50,967 nt of DNA. Origin: Candidatus Bacteroides intestinipullorum (lineage in GTDB: Bacteria > Bacteroidota > Bacteroidia > Bacteroidales > Bacteroidaceae). Both the position numbers and the translations under genes were made by a program. The DNA lies in the NCBI GenBank assembly GCA_018883785.1, contig JAHLFO010000045.1, positions 1-50,967 of the forward strand, written 5' to 3'. Every line of letters starts with the position of its first letter. Position 1 is the first letter of the stretch. Of the stretch, positions 1-8,512 are shown piece by piece. The notes below the pieces were generated by a model. That model was given only the letters and a program-made list of their open reading frames with translations. It was not told the origin of the DNA and searched no databases.

Positions 1-48
1 GCTCGAAATGTGTTTGAATATAAATCCAATAAATAAAGAAAAGAAGTA

Positions 49-1404
49 ATGAACGTTTCATTAGAAAACAAGGACAAGGTGAACGCATTGCTCACCGTCA
101 AGCTTGAGAAAGCAGATTATCAGGAGAAAGTTGACAAAGCCCTGAAGGACCTCCGTCACAAAGCCCAGATGCCCGGCTTCCGCAAAGGAATGGTGCCTGC
201 AAGCCTGATCAAGAAAATGTATGGAAAAACTGCCTTGCTGGAGGAAGTGAACAAGATGCTTTCCGAAACAGTGTACAACTATATCCACGATAACCACATC
301 AACATCCTGGGCGAGCCGATGCCCAACGAGGAGTCGCAGAAGGCAATTGACTTCGATACGCAAGAGGACTTTGAGTTCCAATTTGACATCGCCTTGGCGC
401 CCGAATTCACGGTGGAAGTCTCCAAGGATGACAAGGTGGATTACTACGACATCGACGTGACCGACGAGATGGTAGACATGCAGGTGAAGATGTACACCCA
501 GCGCAACGGCCGATACGACAAGGTGGACACTTACGCCGACAACGATATGCTGAAGGGCTTGCTGGCCGAACTGAATGAGGATGGCAGCACCAAGGAAGGC
601 GGCATCCAGGTGGAAGGCGCCGTGATGATGCCCTCATATATGAAGAATGACGAGCAGAAGGCCATCTTTGCCAACGCCAAGGTGAACGATGTGCTCGTGT
701 TCAACCCCCATACCGCTTGGGATGGCAATGCCGCCGAGCTGGCTTCCTTGCTGAAGATTGACAAGGAGGGCGCTGCCGAGGTAAAGGCTGACTTCAGTTT
801 CCAAGTGGAGGAAATCACCCGTTTCGTGCCGGGCGATCTGAACCAAGAAATCTTCGACCAAGTATTTGGCAAGGACGTGGTGAAGACGGAGGAAGAGTTC
901 CGCGCCCGCGTCAAGTCGGCCATCGCCGTGCAGTTCGGAGCCGACAGTGACTACAAGTTCATGCTCGACATCCGCAAGCACCTGATGGACAAGGTGGGCA
1001 AGCTGGAGTATCCCGACGCCCTGCTGAAGCGCTTCATGCGCCAGAACAATCCGGACAAGGACGAGAAGTTCGTGGAGGAAAACTACGACAAGAGCATCGA
1101 GGAACTGACATGGCACCTCATCAAGGAACAGTTGGTGAAGGCCAACGACATCAAGGTGGAGCAAGCCGACATCGCCAATATGGCCAAGGAGGCTACGCGT
1201 GCGCAGTTCGCCCAATACGGCATGCTGAATGTGCCCGATGAGCTGTTGGAAAACTATGCCAAGGAGATGCTGAAGAAGAAAGAAAGCGTCGAAGGTTTGG
1301 TCAACCGCGCTATCGAGACCAAGTTGGCTGCTGCCTTGAAGGAACAGGTGACGCTGGAGCACAAACCCATCTCCGCCGCCGACTTCAACAAGATGTTTGA
1401 ATAA
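49..1404 (+). CDS. tig: Trigger factor, ribosome-associated chaperone
   Basis: A 451-residue protein. Trigger factor binds the ribosomal exit tunnel and shields nascent chains in the cytoplasm. The N-terminal ribosome-docking signature is clear at residues 43-50 (GFRKGMVP; the family motif is GFRxGxxP). The middle region, about residues 150-260, sits where the FKBP-type PPIase domain belongs but diverges strongly from it. The remaining C-terminal half is charged and helical, as expected for the cradle arms. It starts at an ATG after an A-rich stretch, with no good Shine-Dalgarno sequence, which is usual in Bacteroidota. It is followed by clpP, clpX and recQ, the order known from Bacteroides genomes, so the assignment is secure. 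The promoter is probably outside the window, since only 48 bases precede the start. Confidence 0.96.
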   Translation: MNVSLENKDKVNALLTVKLEKADYQEKVDKALKDLRHKAQMPGFRKGMVPASLIKKMYGKTALLEEVNKMLSETVYNYIHDNHINILGEPMPNEESQKAIDFDTQEDFEFQFDIALAPEFTVEVSKDDKVDYYDIDVTDEMVDMQVKMYTQRNGRYDKVDTYADNDMLKGLLAELNEDGSTKEGGIQVEGAVMMPSYMKNDEQKAIFANAKVNDVLVFNPHTAWDGNAAELASLLKIDKEGAAEVKADFSFQVEEITRFVPGDLNQEIFDQVFGKDVVKTEEEFRARVKSAIAVQFGADSDYKFMLDIRKHLMDKVGKLEYPDALLKRFMRQNNPDKDEKFVEENYDKSIEELTWHLIKEQLVKANDIKVEQADIANMAKEATRAQFAQYGMLNVPDELLENYAKEMLKKKESVEGLVNRAIETKLAAALKEQVTLEHKPISAADFNKMFE

Positions 1405-1460
1405 GAGAAACTCGTTTGCCTTCTTCCCTCGGACGCGAGGCAAACGGCAAGAGAGATATT

Positions 1461-1533
1461 GACGCAGACCTCGCAGGTGGATGCGGGCGTGGACCAAGGA
1501 ATCACGTCGGCGTCCATCTGCGTCTTCTGCGTT
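1461..1533. repeat. Long imperfect inverted repeat between tig and clpP
   Basis: The left arm (1461-1486) and right arm (1509-1533) pair imperfectly over about 25 positions, sharing ACGCAGA, CGCAG and TGGA blocks. The right arm carries CATCTGCGTCTTCTGCGT, closely related to the CATCTGCGTCATCTGCGT of the inverted repeat at the end of the window. It could fold in the tig-clpP transcript and separate expression of the two genes. There is no T-run directly after it, so a simple intrinsic terminator is not supported. Confidence 0.7.
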
Positions 1534-1562
1534 AAGTAACTAATATAATAAGGAGAAGAGAA

Positions 1563-2234
1563 ATGAATACTTTGGACGATTTCAGAAAATATGCTACCAA
1601 GCATTTGGGCATGAACAGCATGGTGCTGGACGATGTCATCAAGTCGCAGGGCGGGTACCTCAATCCGTATATCCTGGAGGAGCGCCAGCTCAATGTGACC
1701 CAGCTGGATGTGTTCTCTCGCCTGATGATGGATCGCATCATCTTCTTGGGCACGCAGATTGACGATTATACGGCCAACACGTTGCAAGCCCAGTTGCTCT
1801 ACTTGGATTCGGTTGATCCGGGCAAGGACATTTCCATATACATCAACTCGCCCGGCGGTTCGGTGTATGCCGGACTGGGCATCTACGACACGATGCAGTT
1901 CATCAGCAGTGATGTTGCTACCATCTGTACGGGTATGGCTGCCAGCATGGCCGCTGTCCTCCTGGTGGCCGGAGCCGAAGGCAAGCGTTCGGCATTGACC
2001 CACTCGCGCGTCATGATTCACCAGCCTCTGGGCGGTGTGCAAGGCCAGGCGTCGGACATCGAGATCACGGCTCGCGAAATCCAGAAACTCAAGAAAGAAC
2101 TCTATACCATCATAGCCGACCATTCGCATACGCCCTACGAGAAGGTATGGGCCGACTCCGACCGCGACTATTGGATGACTGCTCAGGAGGCCAAGGAATA
2201 TGGCATGGTGGACGAAGTATTGGTGAAGAAATAA
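1563..2234 (+). CDS. clpP: ATP-dependent Clp protease proteolytic subunit
   Basis: A 223-residue serine peptidase that forms the double-heptamer proteolytic barrel used by ClpX. The catalytic triad is visible: Ser128 in GMAASMAA, His153 in MIHQPLGG, and Asp202 in the RDYWMTAQEA segment, the position of the family Asp before the SAxEA motif. The N-terminus is somewhat longer than in E. coli ClpP, so a propeptide may be removed. The gene ends two bases before the clpX start codon, so the two are surely co-transcribed and probably translationally coupled. A GGAGAAGAGAA stretch just upstream is one of the better ribosome-binding sites in this window. Confidence 0.96.
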   Translation: MNTLDDFRKYATKHLGMNSMVLDDVIKSQGGYLNPYILEERQLNVTQLDVFSRLMMDRIIFLGTQIDDYTANTLQAQLLYLDSVDPGKDISIYINSPGGSVYAGLGIYDTMQFISSDVATICTGMAASMAAVLLVAGAEGKRSALTHSRVMIHQPLGGVQGQASDIEITAREIQKLKKELYTIIADHSHTPYEKVWADSDRDYWMTAQEAKEYGMVDEVLVKK

Positions 2235-2236
2235 AC

Positions 2237-3478
2237 ATGGCAGATTCGACAAGAAGAAATAGAAACCGATGTAGCTTTTGCGGCCGGACGGAAGATGAAG
2301 TGAGCCTGCTCATCACGGGCATGTATGGCTTTATCTGCGATGATTGCGCCCGCCAGGCATACGAAATCGTGCAAGAGGCGCAGCGCAAGAGCAGCGGCTC
2401 CTCCAACTTGAACTTGGAGGAACTGCCCAAGCCGCAAGCGATAAAGGAATTCCTCGACCAATATGTGATTGGGCAAGACGATGCCAAACGCTATCTGTCC
2501 GTGTCCGTGTACAATCACTACAAACGTCTGTTGCAGAATGACAATGGCGACGATGTGGAGATCGAGAAGTCCAACATCATCATGGTAGGCAGCACCGGCA
2601 CAGGTAAGACGTTGCTGGCGCGCACTATAGCCAAGTTGCTGCACGTGCCTTTCACCATCGTGGATGCCACGGTGCTGACCGAGGCCGGTTATGTGGGCGA
2701 GGACATTGAGAGCATTCTGACGCGCCTGTTGCAAGTGGCTGACTACAACGTGGCCGAGGCCGAGCGGGGTATTGTCTTCATCGATGAGATCGACAAGATT
2801 GCCCGCAAGGGGGACAATCCTTCCATTACCCGCGATGTCAGTGGCGAAGGTGTGCAACAAGGTTTGCTGAAGTTGCTGGAAGGTTCCGTGGTGAATGTGC
2901 CGCCACAGGGCGGGCGCAAGCATCCCGAGCAGAAGATGATAGCAGTGAATACCAAGAATATCCTATTCATCTGTGGTGGTGCTTTCGATGGCATTGAGAA
3001 GAAGATTGCTCAACGGCTGAACACGCATGTCGTAGGTTACAATGCTGTGCGCAATGCCGCCAGTATCGACAAGAGCAATTTGATGCAGTACATCTCACCT
3101 CAGGATCTCAAGTCTTTCGGACTGATTCCCGAAATCATCGGCCGCTTGCCGGTGCTGACGTATCTCAATCCGCTGGACCGTACCGCATTGCGTGCCATCT
3201 TGACCGAACCGAAAAACTCCATCATCAGGCAGTATGTCAAGTTGTTTGCTATGGACAACGTGAAACTCAGTTTCGAGGACGAAGTCTATGAATATGTGGT
3301 GGACAAGGCCATCGAATACAAGTTGGGAGCCCGCGGTTTGCGTTCCATCGTAGAGGCAATCATGATGGATGCCATGTATGAAATCCCTTCCCAGCACACG
3401 GATAGCTTTGTCGTCACGCTGGATTACGCGAAAAAGCAGTTGGAGAAGGCAAATGTTTCCCGTCTGCAAAATGCTTGA
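2237..3478 (+). CDS. clpX: Clp protease ATP-binding subunit ClpX
   Basis: An AAA+ unfoldase of 413 residues that feeds substrates to ClpP. I chose the ATG at 2237, two bases after the clpP stop. An open frame extends further upstream but overlaps clpP. The N-terminal zinc-binding domain has Cys12, Cys15, Cys34 and Cys37. Walker A (GSTGTGKT) lies at about 118-125, the pore-loop motif GYVGED follows, and Walker B (IVFIDEID) is at about 178-185. Length and domain order match the family. It forms an operon with clpP. Confidence 0.96.
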   Translation: MADSTRRNRNRCSFCGRTEDEVSLLITGMYGFICDDCARQAYEIVQEAQRKSSGSSNLNLEELPKPQAIKEFLDQYVIGQDDAKRYLSVSVYNHYKRLLQNDNGDDVEIEKSNIIMVGSTGTGKTLLARTIAKLLHVPFTIVDATVLTEAGYVGEDIESILTRLLQVADYNVAEAERGIVFIDEIDKIARKGDNPSITRDVSGEGVQQGLLKLLEGSVVNVPPQGGRKHPEQKMIAVNTKNILFICGGAFDGIEKKIAQRLNTHVVGYNAVRNAASIDKSNLMQYISPQDLKSFGLIPEIIGRLPVLTYLNPLDRTALRAILTEPKNSIIRQYVKLFAMDNVKLSFEDEVYEYVVDKAIEYKLGARGLRSIVEAIMMDAMYEIPSQHTDSFVVTLDYAKKQLEKANVSRLQNA

Positions 3479-3568
3479 AATCAGCGCATAACAAGCGCCC
3501 GCTTCTCGCCCGGCTCTTTCGTTGAAAAAATTTTTGGGGATAATGTTGGGTATTTAAGAAGTTGTTTA

Positions 3569-3576
3569 TAACTTTG
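3569..3576 (+). promoter_or_regulatory. Bacteroides-type -7 box of recQ
   Basis: TAACTTTG matches the Bacteroides -7 consensus TAnnTTTG. A GTTG at 3545-3548 lies 20 bases upstream, an acceptable -33 element. The predicted start of transcription would be about 60 bases before the recQ ATG, so recQ can be expressed independently of clpPX. Confidence 0.6.
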
Positions 3577-3637
3577 TTAGGCTCTGATTGATCATAACAC
3601 ATGTGAGCGCGTTTATTATTAACCTATAGACAACCTA

Positions 3638-5827
3638 ATGAATATGACAGGGAAGAACATTAATTTGACAGACCAACTGAAGAAATACTTCGGGTTCGAT
3701 ACTTTCAAGGGGAATCAGCAGGCGATTATAGAGAATCTGTTGGCGGGTAATGATACCTTTGTGTTGATGCCTACCGGCGGAGGAAAGTCCTTGTGCTATC
3801 AGCTGCCTTCGTTGTTGATGGAGGGGACGGCTATTGTCATTTCACCTTTGATAGCCTTGATGAAGAACCAGGTCGATGCCATGCGTAATTACAGCGAAGA
3901 AGACGGTGTGGCACATTTCATCAATTCTTCCCTCAACAAAAGTGCCATCGAGCAGGTGAAGTCTGATATCCTGGCCGGGAAAACGAAGTTGCTCTATGTG
4001 GCTCCCGAGTCGTTGACGAAGGACGAGTACGTGGAGTTCTTGCGGACGGTGAAGATTTCGTTCTATGCGGTCGATGAGGCACACTGCATATCGGAGTGGG
4101 GGCATGACTTTCGTCCGGAATACCGCCGCATCCGTCCCATTATCAATGAGATAGGCAAAGCCCCGGTGATTGCCTTGACGGCTACGGCTACGCCCAAGGT
4201 GCAGCATGACATCCAGAAGAATCTGGGTATGGTGGACGCCAAGGTGTTCAAGTCGTCATTCAATCGTCCGAACCTTTACTATGAGGTACGTGCCAAGACA
4301 GCTAATATAGATAAGGATATAATCAAGTTCATTAAAGCCAACCCCGAAAAGTCGGGAATCATCTATTGCCTCAGTCGCAAGAAGGTGGAGGAACTGGCAG
4401 AGATCTTGCAGGCAAACGGCATCAATGCCCGGCCCTATCATGCCGGCATGGATTCGGCTACACGCACGCAAAACCAGGATGATTTCCTGATGGAGCGTAT
4501 TGACGTGATCGTGGCTACTATCGCTTTCGGCATGGGTATCGATAAGCCGGATGTACGCTATGTGATACATTATGACATGCCCAAGAGCCTGGAAGGCTAT
4601 TATCAAGAGACTGGACGTGCCGGGCGCGACGGCGGAGAAGGGAAGTGCATCACTTTTTATTCCAACAAGGACTTGCAGAAACTGGAGAAGTTCATGCAAG
4701 GCAAGCCTGTGGCAGAGCAGGAAATAGGCAAGCAGCTTCTGCAAGAGACCGCTGCTTATGCCGAGTCTTCCGTATGCCGCCGAAAGACATTGTTGCACTA
4801 TTTTGGTGAGGAATATACGGAGGACAATTGTGGTAATTGTGACAATTGTTTAAATCCTAAGAAACAAGTGGAAGCTCAAGAGCTATTATGCACCGTCATC
4901 GAGGCTATCCTCGCGGTGAAAGAAAATTTCAAATCAGATTACATCATAGATATTATCCAAGGGCGGGAAACGACCGAGGTGTTGGCTCATCGGCACGAGG
5001 ATCTCGAAATCTTCGGAACTGGCATGGGCGAGGAAGACCGCACGTGGAATTCAGTCATCCGTCAAGCATTGATTGCCGGCTATTTGGGCAAGGACGTGGA
5101 GAACTACGGCTTGCTGAAGGTGACAGATGCTGGACGCAAGTTCCTGAAGCATCCCAAGTCCTTCAAGATTACGGAGGATATTGATTTCGAGGAGGTGGAG
5201 GAGGAAACTCCGATGCGGGGCAGCGGTGCGTGTGCTGTCGACCCGGCTTTGTTCTCCATGCTGAAAGACCTGCGCAAGAAGTTGTCCAAGCAGTTGGAAG
5301 TGCCGCCTTACGTCATCTTCCAAGACCCATCGCTGGAGGCCATGGCTACCATTTATCCCGTGACGTTGGAAGAATTGCAGAATATTCCCGGTGTTGGAGC
5401 CGGCAAGGCTAAACGATATGGTGAAGAATTCTGCAAACTCATCAAACGGCATTGTGAAGAGAATGAGATAGAGCGTCCTGAAGACTTGCGTGTCCGCACC
5501 GTGGCCAACAAGTCAAAATTAAAGGTATCCATCATTCAGGCTATTGACCGTAAAGTGGCGTTGGACGATATTGCTGTATCCAAGGGCATCGAATTCGACG
5601 AACTGCTGGACGAAATCGAGGCAATTGTCTACTCCGGCACCAAGCTGAACATCGACTACTTCTTGGACGAAATCATGGACGAGGATCACATGTTGGATAT
5701 CTACGACTATTTCAAGGAATCCACGACTGATGACATCGAGGAAGCTTTGGAAGAACTGGGCGAGGACTTCACGGAAGAAGAGGTGCGCTTGGTTCGCATC
5801 AAGTTTATCTCAGAGATGGCAAACTGA
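3638..5827 (+). CDS. recQ: ATP-dependent DNA helicase RecQ
   Basis: A 729-residue 3'-5' DNA helicase of recombination and repair. Walker A (PTGGGKS) lies near residues 45-51 and a DEAH box near 146-149. The four zinc-binding cysteines of the RQC domain fall in the segment at about 379-403, ending CGNCDNC. An HRDC domain (about 541-604) is recognisable by the PGVGAGKAKRYG helix-hairpin motif. About 120 acidic residues follow the HRDC, making this longer than the 609-residue E. coli enzyme; long RecQ forms are common in Bacteroidota. An alternative ATG two codons in is equally possible. A strong terminator follows. Confidence 0.94.
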   Translation: MNMTGKNINLTDQLKKYFGFDTFKGNQQAIIENLLAGNDTFVLMPTGGGKSLCYQLPSLLMEGTAIVISPLIALMKNQVDAMRNYSEEDGVAHFINSSLNKSAIEQVKSDILAGKTKLLYVAPESLTKDEYVEFLRTVKISFYAVDEAHCISEWGHDFRPEYRRIRPIINEIGKAPVIALTATATPKVQHDIQKNLGMVDAKVFKSSFNRPNLYYEVRAKTANIDKDIIKFIKANPEKSGIIYCLSRKKVEELAEILQANGINARPYHAGMDSATRTQNQDDFLMERIDVIVATIAFGMGIDKPDVRYVIHYDMPKSLEGYYQETGRAGRDGGEGKCITFYSNKDLQKLEKFMQGKPVAEQEIGKQLLQETAAYAESSVCRRKTLLHYFGEEYTEDNCGNCDNCLNPKKQVEAQELLCTVIEAILAVKENFKSDYIIDIIQGRETTEVLAHRHEDLEIFGTGMGEEDRTWNSVIRQALIAGYLGKDVENYGLLKVTDAGRKFLKHPKSFKITEDIDFEEVEEETPMRGSGACAVDPALFSMLKDLRKKLSKQLEVPPYVIFQDPSLEAMATIYPVTLEELQNIPGVGAGKAKRYGEEFCKLIKRHCEENEIERPEDLRVRTVANKSKLKVSIIQAIDRKVALDDIAVSKGIEFDELLDEIEAIVYSGTKLNIDYFLDEIMDEDHMLDIYDYFKESTTDDIEEALEELGEDFTEEEVRLVRIKFISEMAN

Positions 5828-5853
5828 TACTTTGAAAGTTTTATAAATCAGGA

Positions 5854-5897
5854 CCGCGCCGATAGAGGGTAAATCCTTCTGTCGGCGCGGTTTTTGT
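5854..5897 (+). terminator. Intrinsic terminator of recQ
   Basis: A 16-bp stem (5854-5869 with 5875-5890, including two G-U pairs) around a TAAAT loop, followed directly by TTTTTG. The G-U pairs favour function in the + strand RNA. It closes the tig-clpP-clpX-recQ block before the carbohydrate island. Confidence 0.9.
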
Positions 5898-6012
5898 TTG
5901 ACGATTAAATAAATAATGCGACGAGGTTAATCGGTCGTTAATCCTTTATTTAATCTGCTTGTATGAACTTTGTGGCAGTGCATTTATGTTTAATTCAAAT
6001 CTATAAAATGTC

Positions 6013-8245
6013 ATGAACACAAAGCAATTGTTAGGATTAAGTTTTCTGGTCTTGCTCGTGGCTTGCAGGCACGAAGTGCTTGTCCCCTCGCCCGTCAATG
6101 CGGTCAACCCCTTGATGGGCACGGCATCCACCTTTGCCTTCTCGCACGGCAACACCTATCCGGCAGTGGCTGTACCCTGGGGTATGAACTTCTGGAGTCC
6201 GCAAACGGGTGAAAACGGTAGCGGCTGGATGTATGCCTATGCCGACAGTCTGCTGCGGGGATTCAGGCAGACCCACCAGCCCAGCCCGTGGATAAACGAC
6301 TACGGCACCTTCTCGATCATGCCCCTGTCCGGCGATTTGAAGTTGGACGATAAGGAGCGGGGTGTGCGTTTCAGCCATGCCGCCGAACAGGCCTCACCGC
6401 ACGTCTACCGGGTGGTCTTCGACAACGGGATGACTACGGCGTTGACGGCCACCTCACGCGGTGCGGTGATGGAGGTGACTTGGCCTGAGAATGAAGGGCA
6501 GTACATCGTGGTGGATGCTTATGGCCACGGCGGAACGGTGCGTGTGGACAGTATCAACAGACGTGTCTACGGCGTGTCACGATATAATAATGGCGGCGTG
6601 CCAGATAATTTTGGCAACTATTTTTTAGTGGAATTTGATAAGCCGTTGACTGAAGCTGGTACGGATGCAGAAGGAAGAGCTTACGCCGGTTTTGATCTGC
6701 AGCCAGGCGAGGTCCTTACCATTCGGGCGGCTTCGTCTTTTATCAGTCCCGAACAAGCGCGGCTAAACTTTGACCGTGAAGTAAAAGAGCATACATTGGC
6801 CGAAGTCGCTGAATCTGCCCGGCAGGCTTGGGATGGGATGATGAATCGTATACGTGTGGAGGGAGGTACGGAAGAACAGCGGAGCATCTTTTATTCCTGT
6901 CTGTATCGTACATTGCTTTTCCCCCGCAAGCTGACAGAGTTCGGGCCGGTCAATGAACCGAAATATTATAGTCCTTACGATGGTCAGGTTCATAATGGCG
7001 AGATGTATACAGATAATGGATTTTGGGATACATTCCGTGCTGTACATCCGCTTTTTACGTTACTTTATCCCGAGGTGAGTGAAAAGGTTCAGCAGTCTTT
7101 GTTGAATGCTTACAAAGAAAGTGGTTTCCTGCCGGAATGGGCCAGCCCGGGACACCGAGGCTGCATGATAGGCAACAATTCCTTGTCTGTGGCGGTAGAT
7201 GCCTGGATGAAAGGTATCTGTGCCGTAGACTCCGTGCAGTTGCTGGAAGCCATGTTGCATCAGACGCAAGCCAGGCATGCTGATATCTCTTCTGTAGGGC
7301 GCGACGGTCACGAGTGGTACGATTTGTTGGGCTATGTACCCTATCCGGAGGTGCCGGAAGCTACAGCCAAAACTCTTGAGTATGCCTATGCCGACTGGTG
7401 CCTGGCCCGCTTTGCCGAATCGCTGGGGCGTGAGGACATTGCTGAGGTTTATTATCAGAAAGCACAAAACTATCGCAATGTCTTTTATCCGGAGAAAGGG
7501 TTTGTTTGGGCCAAAGATGCTAATGGCTGTTGGCGCGAGAATTTCGACGCGACGGAGTGGGGGGGGACCTTTCACAGAAGGCTGTTCGTGGCATTGGACT
7601 TGGAGCGTTTTGCACGACCCGGAAGGTCTGTCCCGTCTGATGGGTGGACACGAAGCCATGGCACTCCGGTTGGATTCCATGTTTTCCGCGCCTAATACTT
7701 ACAATTATGGGACTTATGGCTTTGTCATCCATGAGATTGCCGAGATGGTAGCTCTTGATATGGGGCAATATGCTCATGGCAATCAACCTGTGCAGCACGC
7801 CATATATCTCTACGACTATGTGGGCCAACCTTGGAAGGCTCAACAGCGTGTGCGCGAGGTGATGGATCGTTTATACCAGTCGGGGCCGGAAGGATATTGT
7901 GGCGATGAGGACAACGGGCAGACTTCGGCCTGGTACGTATTTAGTGCTCTCGGTTTTTATCCTGTCTGCCCAGGCACGGGTGAATATGCGTTGGGCAGTC
8001 CTCTTTTCGACAAGGTTACGTTGACTTTGCCTGGCGGGAAGACGTTTGTCATCCGGGCTGAAGGAAACTCTTCATCTTGTCCTTACATCCGTCGGGCCAC
8101 ACTGAATGGTCGGGAACTGACGCGTAATTACTTAATGCACGATGAACTGTTGAAGGGTGGCGAGTTGGTGCTTGAAATGGACAGCATACCCAACACCCGG
8201 CGCGGCACGGAGATTGAGGATTTCCCTTATTCGTATAGTAAGTAG
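6013..8245 (+). pseudogene. GH92 alpha-mannosidase-like lipoprotein, frameshifted
   Basis: The two halves of one GH92 enzyme lie in different frames: 6013-7695, with the 5' part ending at an out-of-frame stop, continuing in the +2 frame to 8245. The N-terminus is a lipoprotein signal (LLVAC, Cys18) followed by the family start NPLMGTASTFAFSHGNTYP. The break is at a run of eight G at 7559-7566. With seven G, the reading continues as EWGGPFTEGCSWHWTW, the expected family sequence. The 3' half keeps the GDEDNGQTSAWYVFSALGFYP motif holding the presumed catalytic bases. The position usually occupied by the general acid (GNEP in canonical members) reads GNQP. Unless the G-run is a sequencing error or varies in the population, only a truncated protein lacking the catalytic bases is made. 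It heads a group of carbohydrate genes after recQ; no clear promoter is seen. Confidence 0.88.
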
Positions 8246-8333
8246 TACAAGATTGTGAATCGTGCGTTCGATGAGAAAAAGGCTTGTATGAGGAATGAAT
8301 CAGGCAGGGGTATTGCCTGTCTTCAAGCGAGGG

Positions 8334-8402
8334 TATCTCTGGACGTGGGCGCCCATGCCTGCGCCCGCGGGTGGAGGTATCTCCGCTTGTGGGTGCAGGC
8401 AT
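8334..8402. repeat. 22-bp periodic repeat forming a large hairpin after GH92
   Basis: Units of exactly 22 bp can be cut at 8334-8355, 8356-8377 and 8378-8399. Units 1 and 3 both begin TATCTC and share GTGGG. The segments 8355-8376 and 8381-8402 pair over 22 positions with a GTAT loop, many of the pairs being G-U in the + strand RNA, so the structure is favoured on this strand only. It lies in the 267-base gap between the GH92 and Kelch genes. The sequence after it (GGTCTTTTTCC) is only weakly T-rich. It is one of four 22-bp arrays in the window. Confidence 0.65.
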
Positions 8403-8512
8403 AGCTGCGTCGTGGTCTTTTTCCAGCCTTATTTTGGCGAATTCGTCTTTTTTGATAACTTGCTGCCGTTTTAGTCGTCTTTTTTTGGTTTTAAGCAGGT
8501 AATTTATTGTCC

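Noticed and set aside
7559..7566. Programmed ribosomal frameshift in GH92
   Set aside because: A G-run alone, without a recognisable slippery heptamer and stimulatory structure, is better explained by mutation, slippage or sequencing error.
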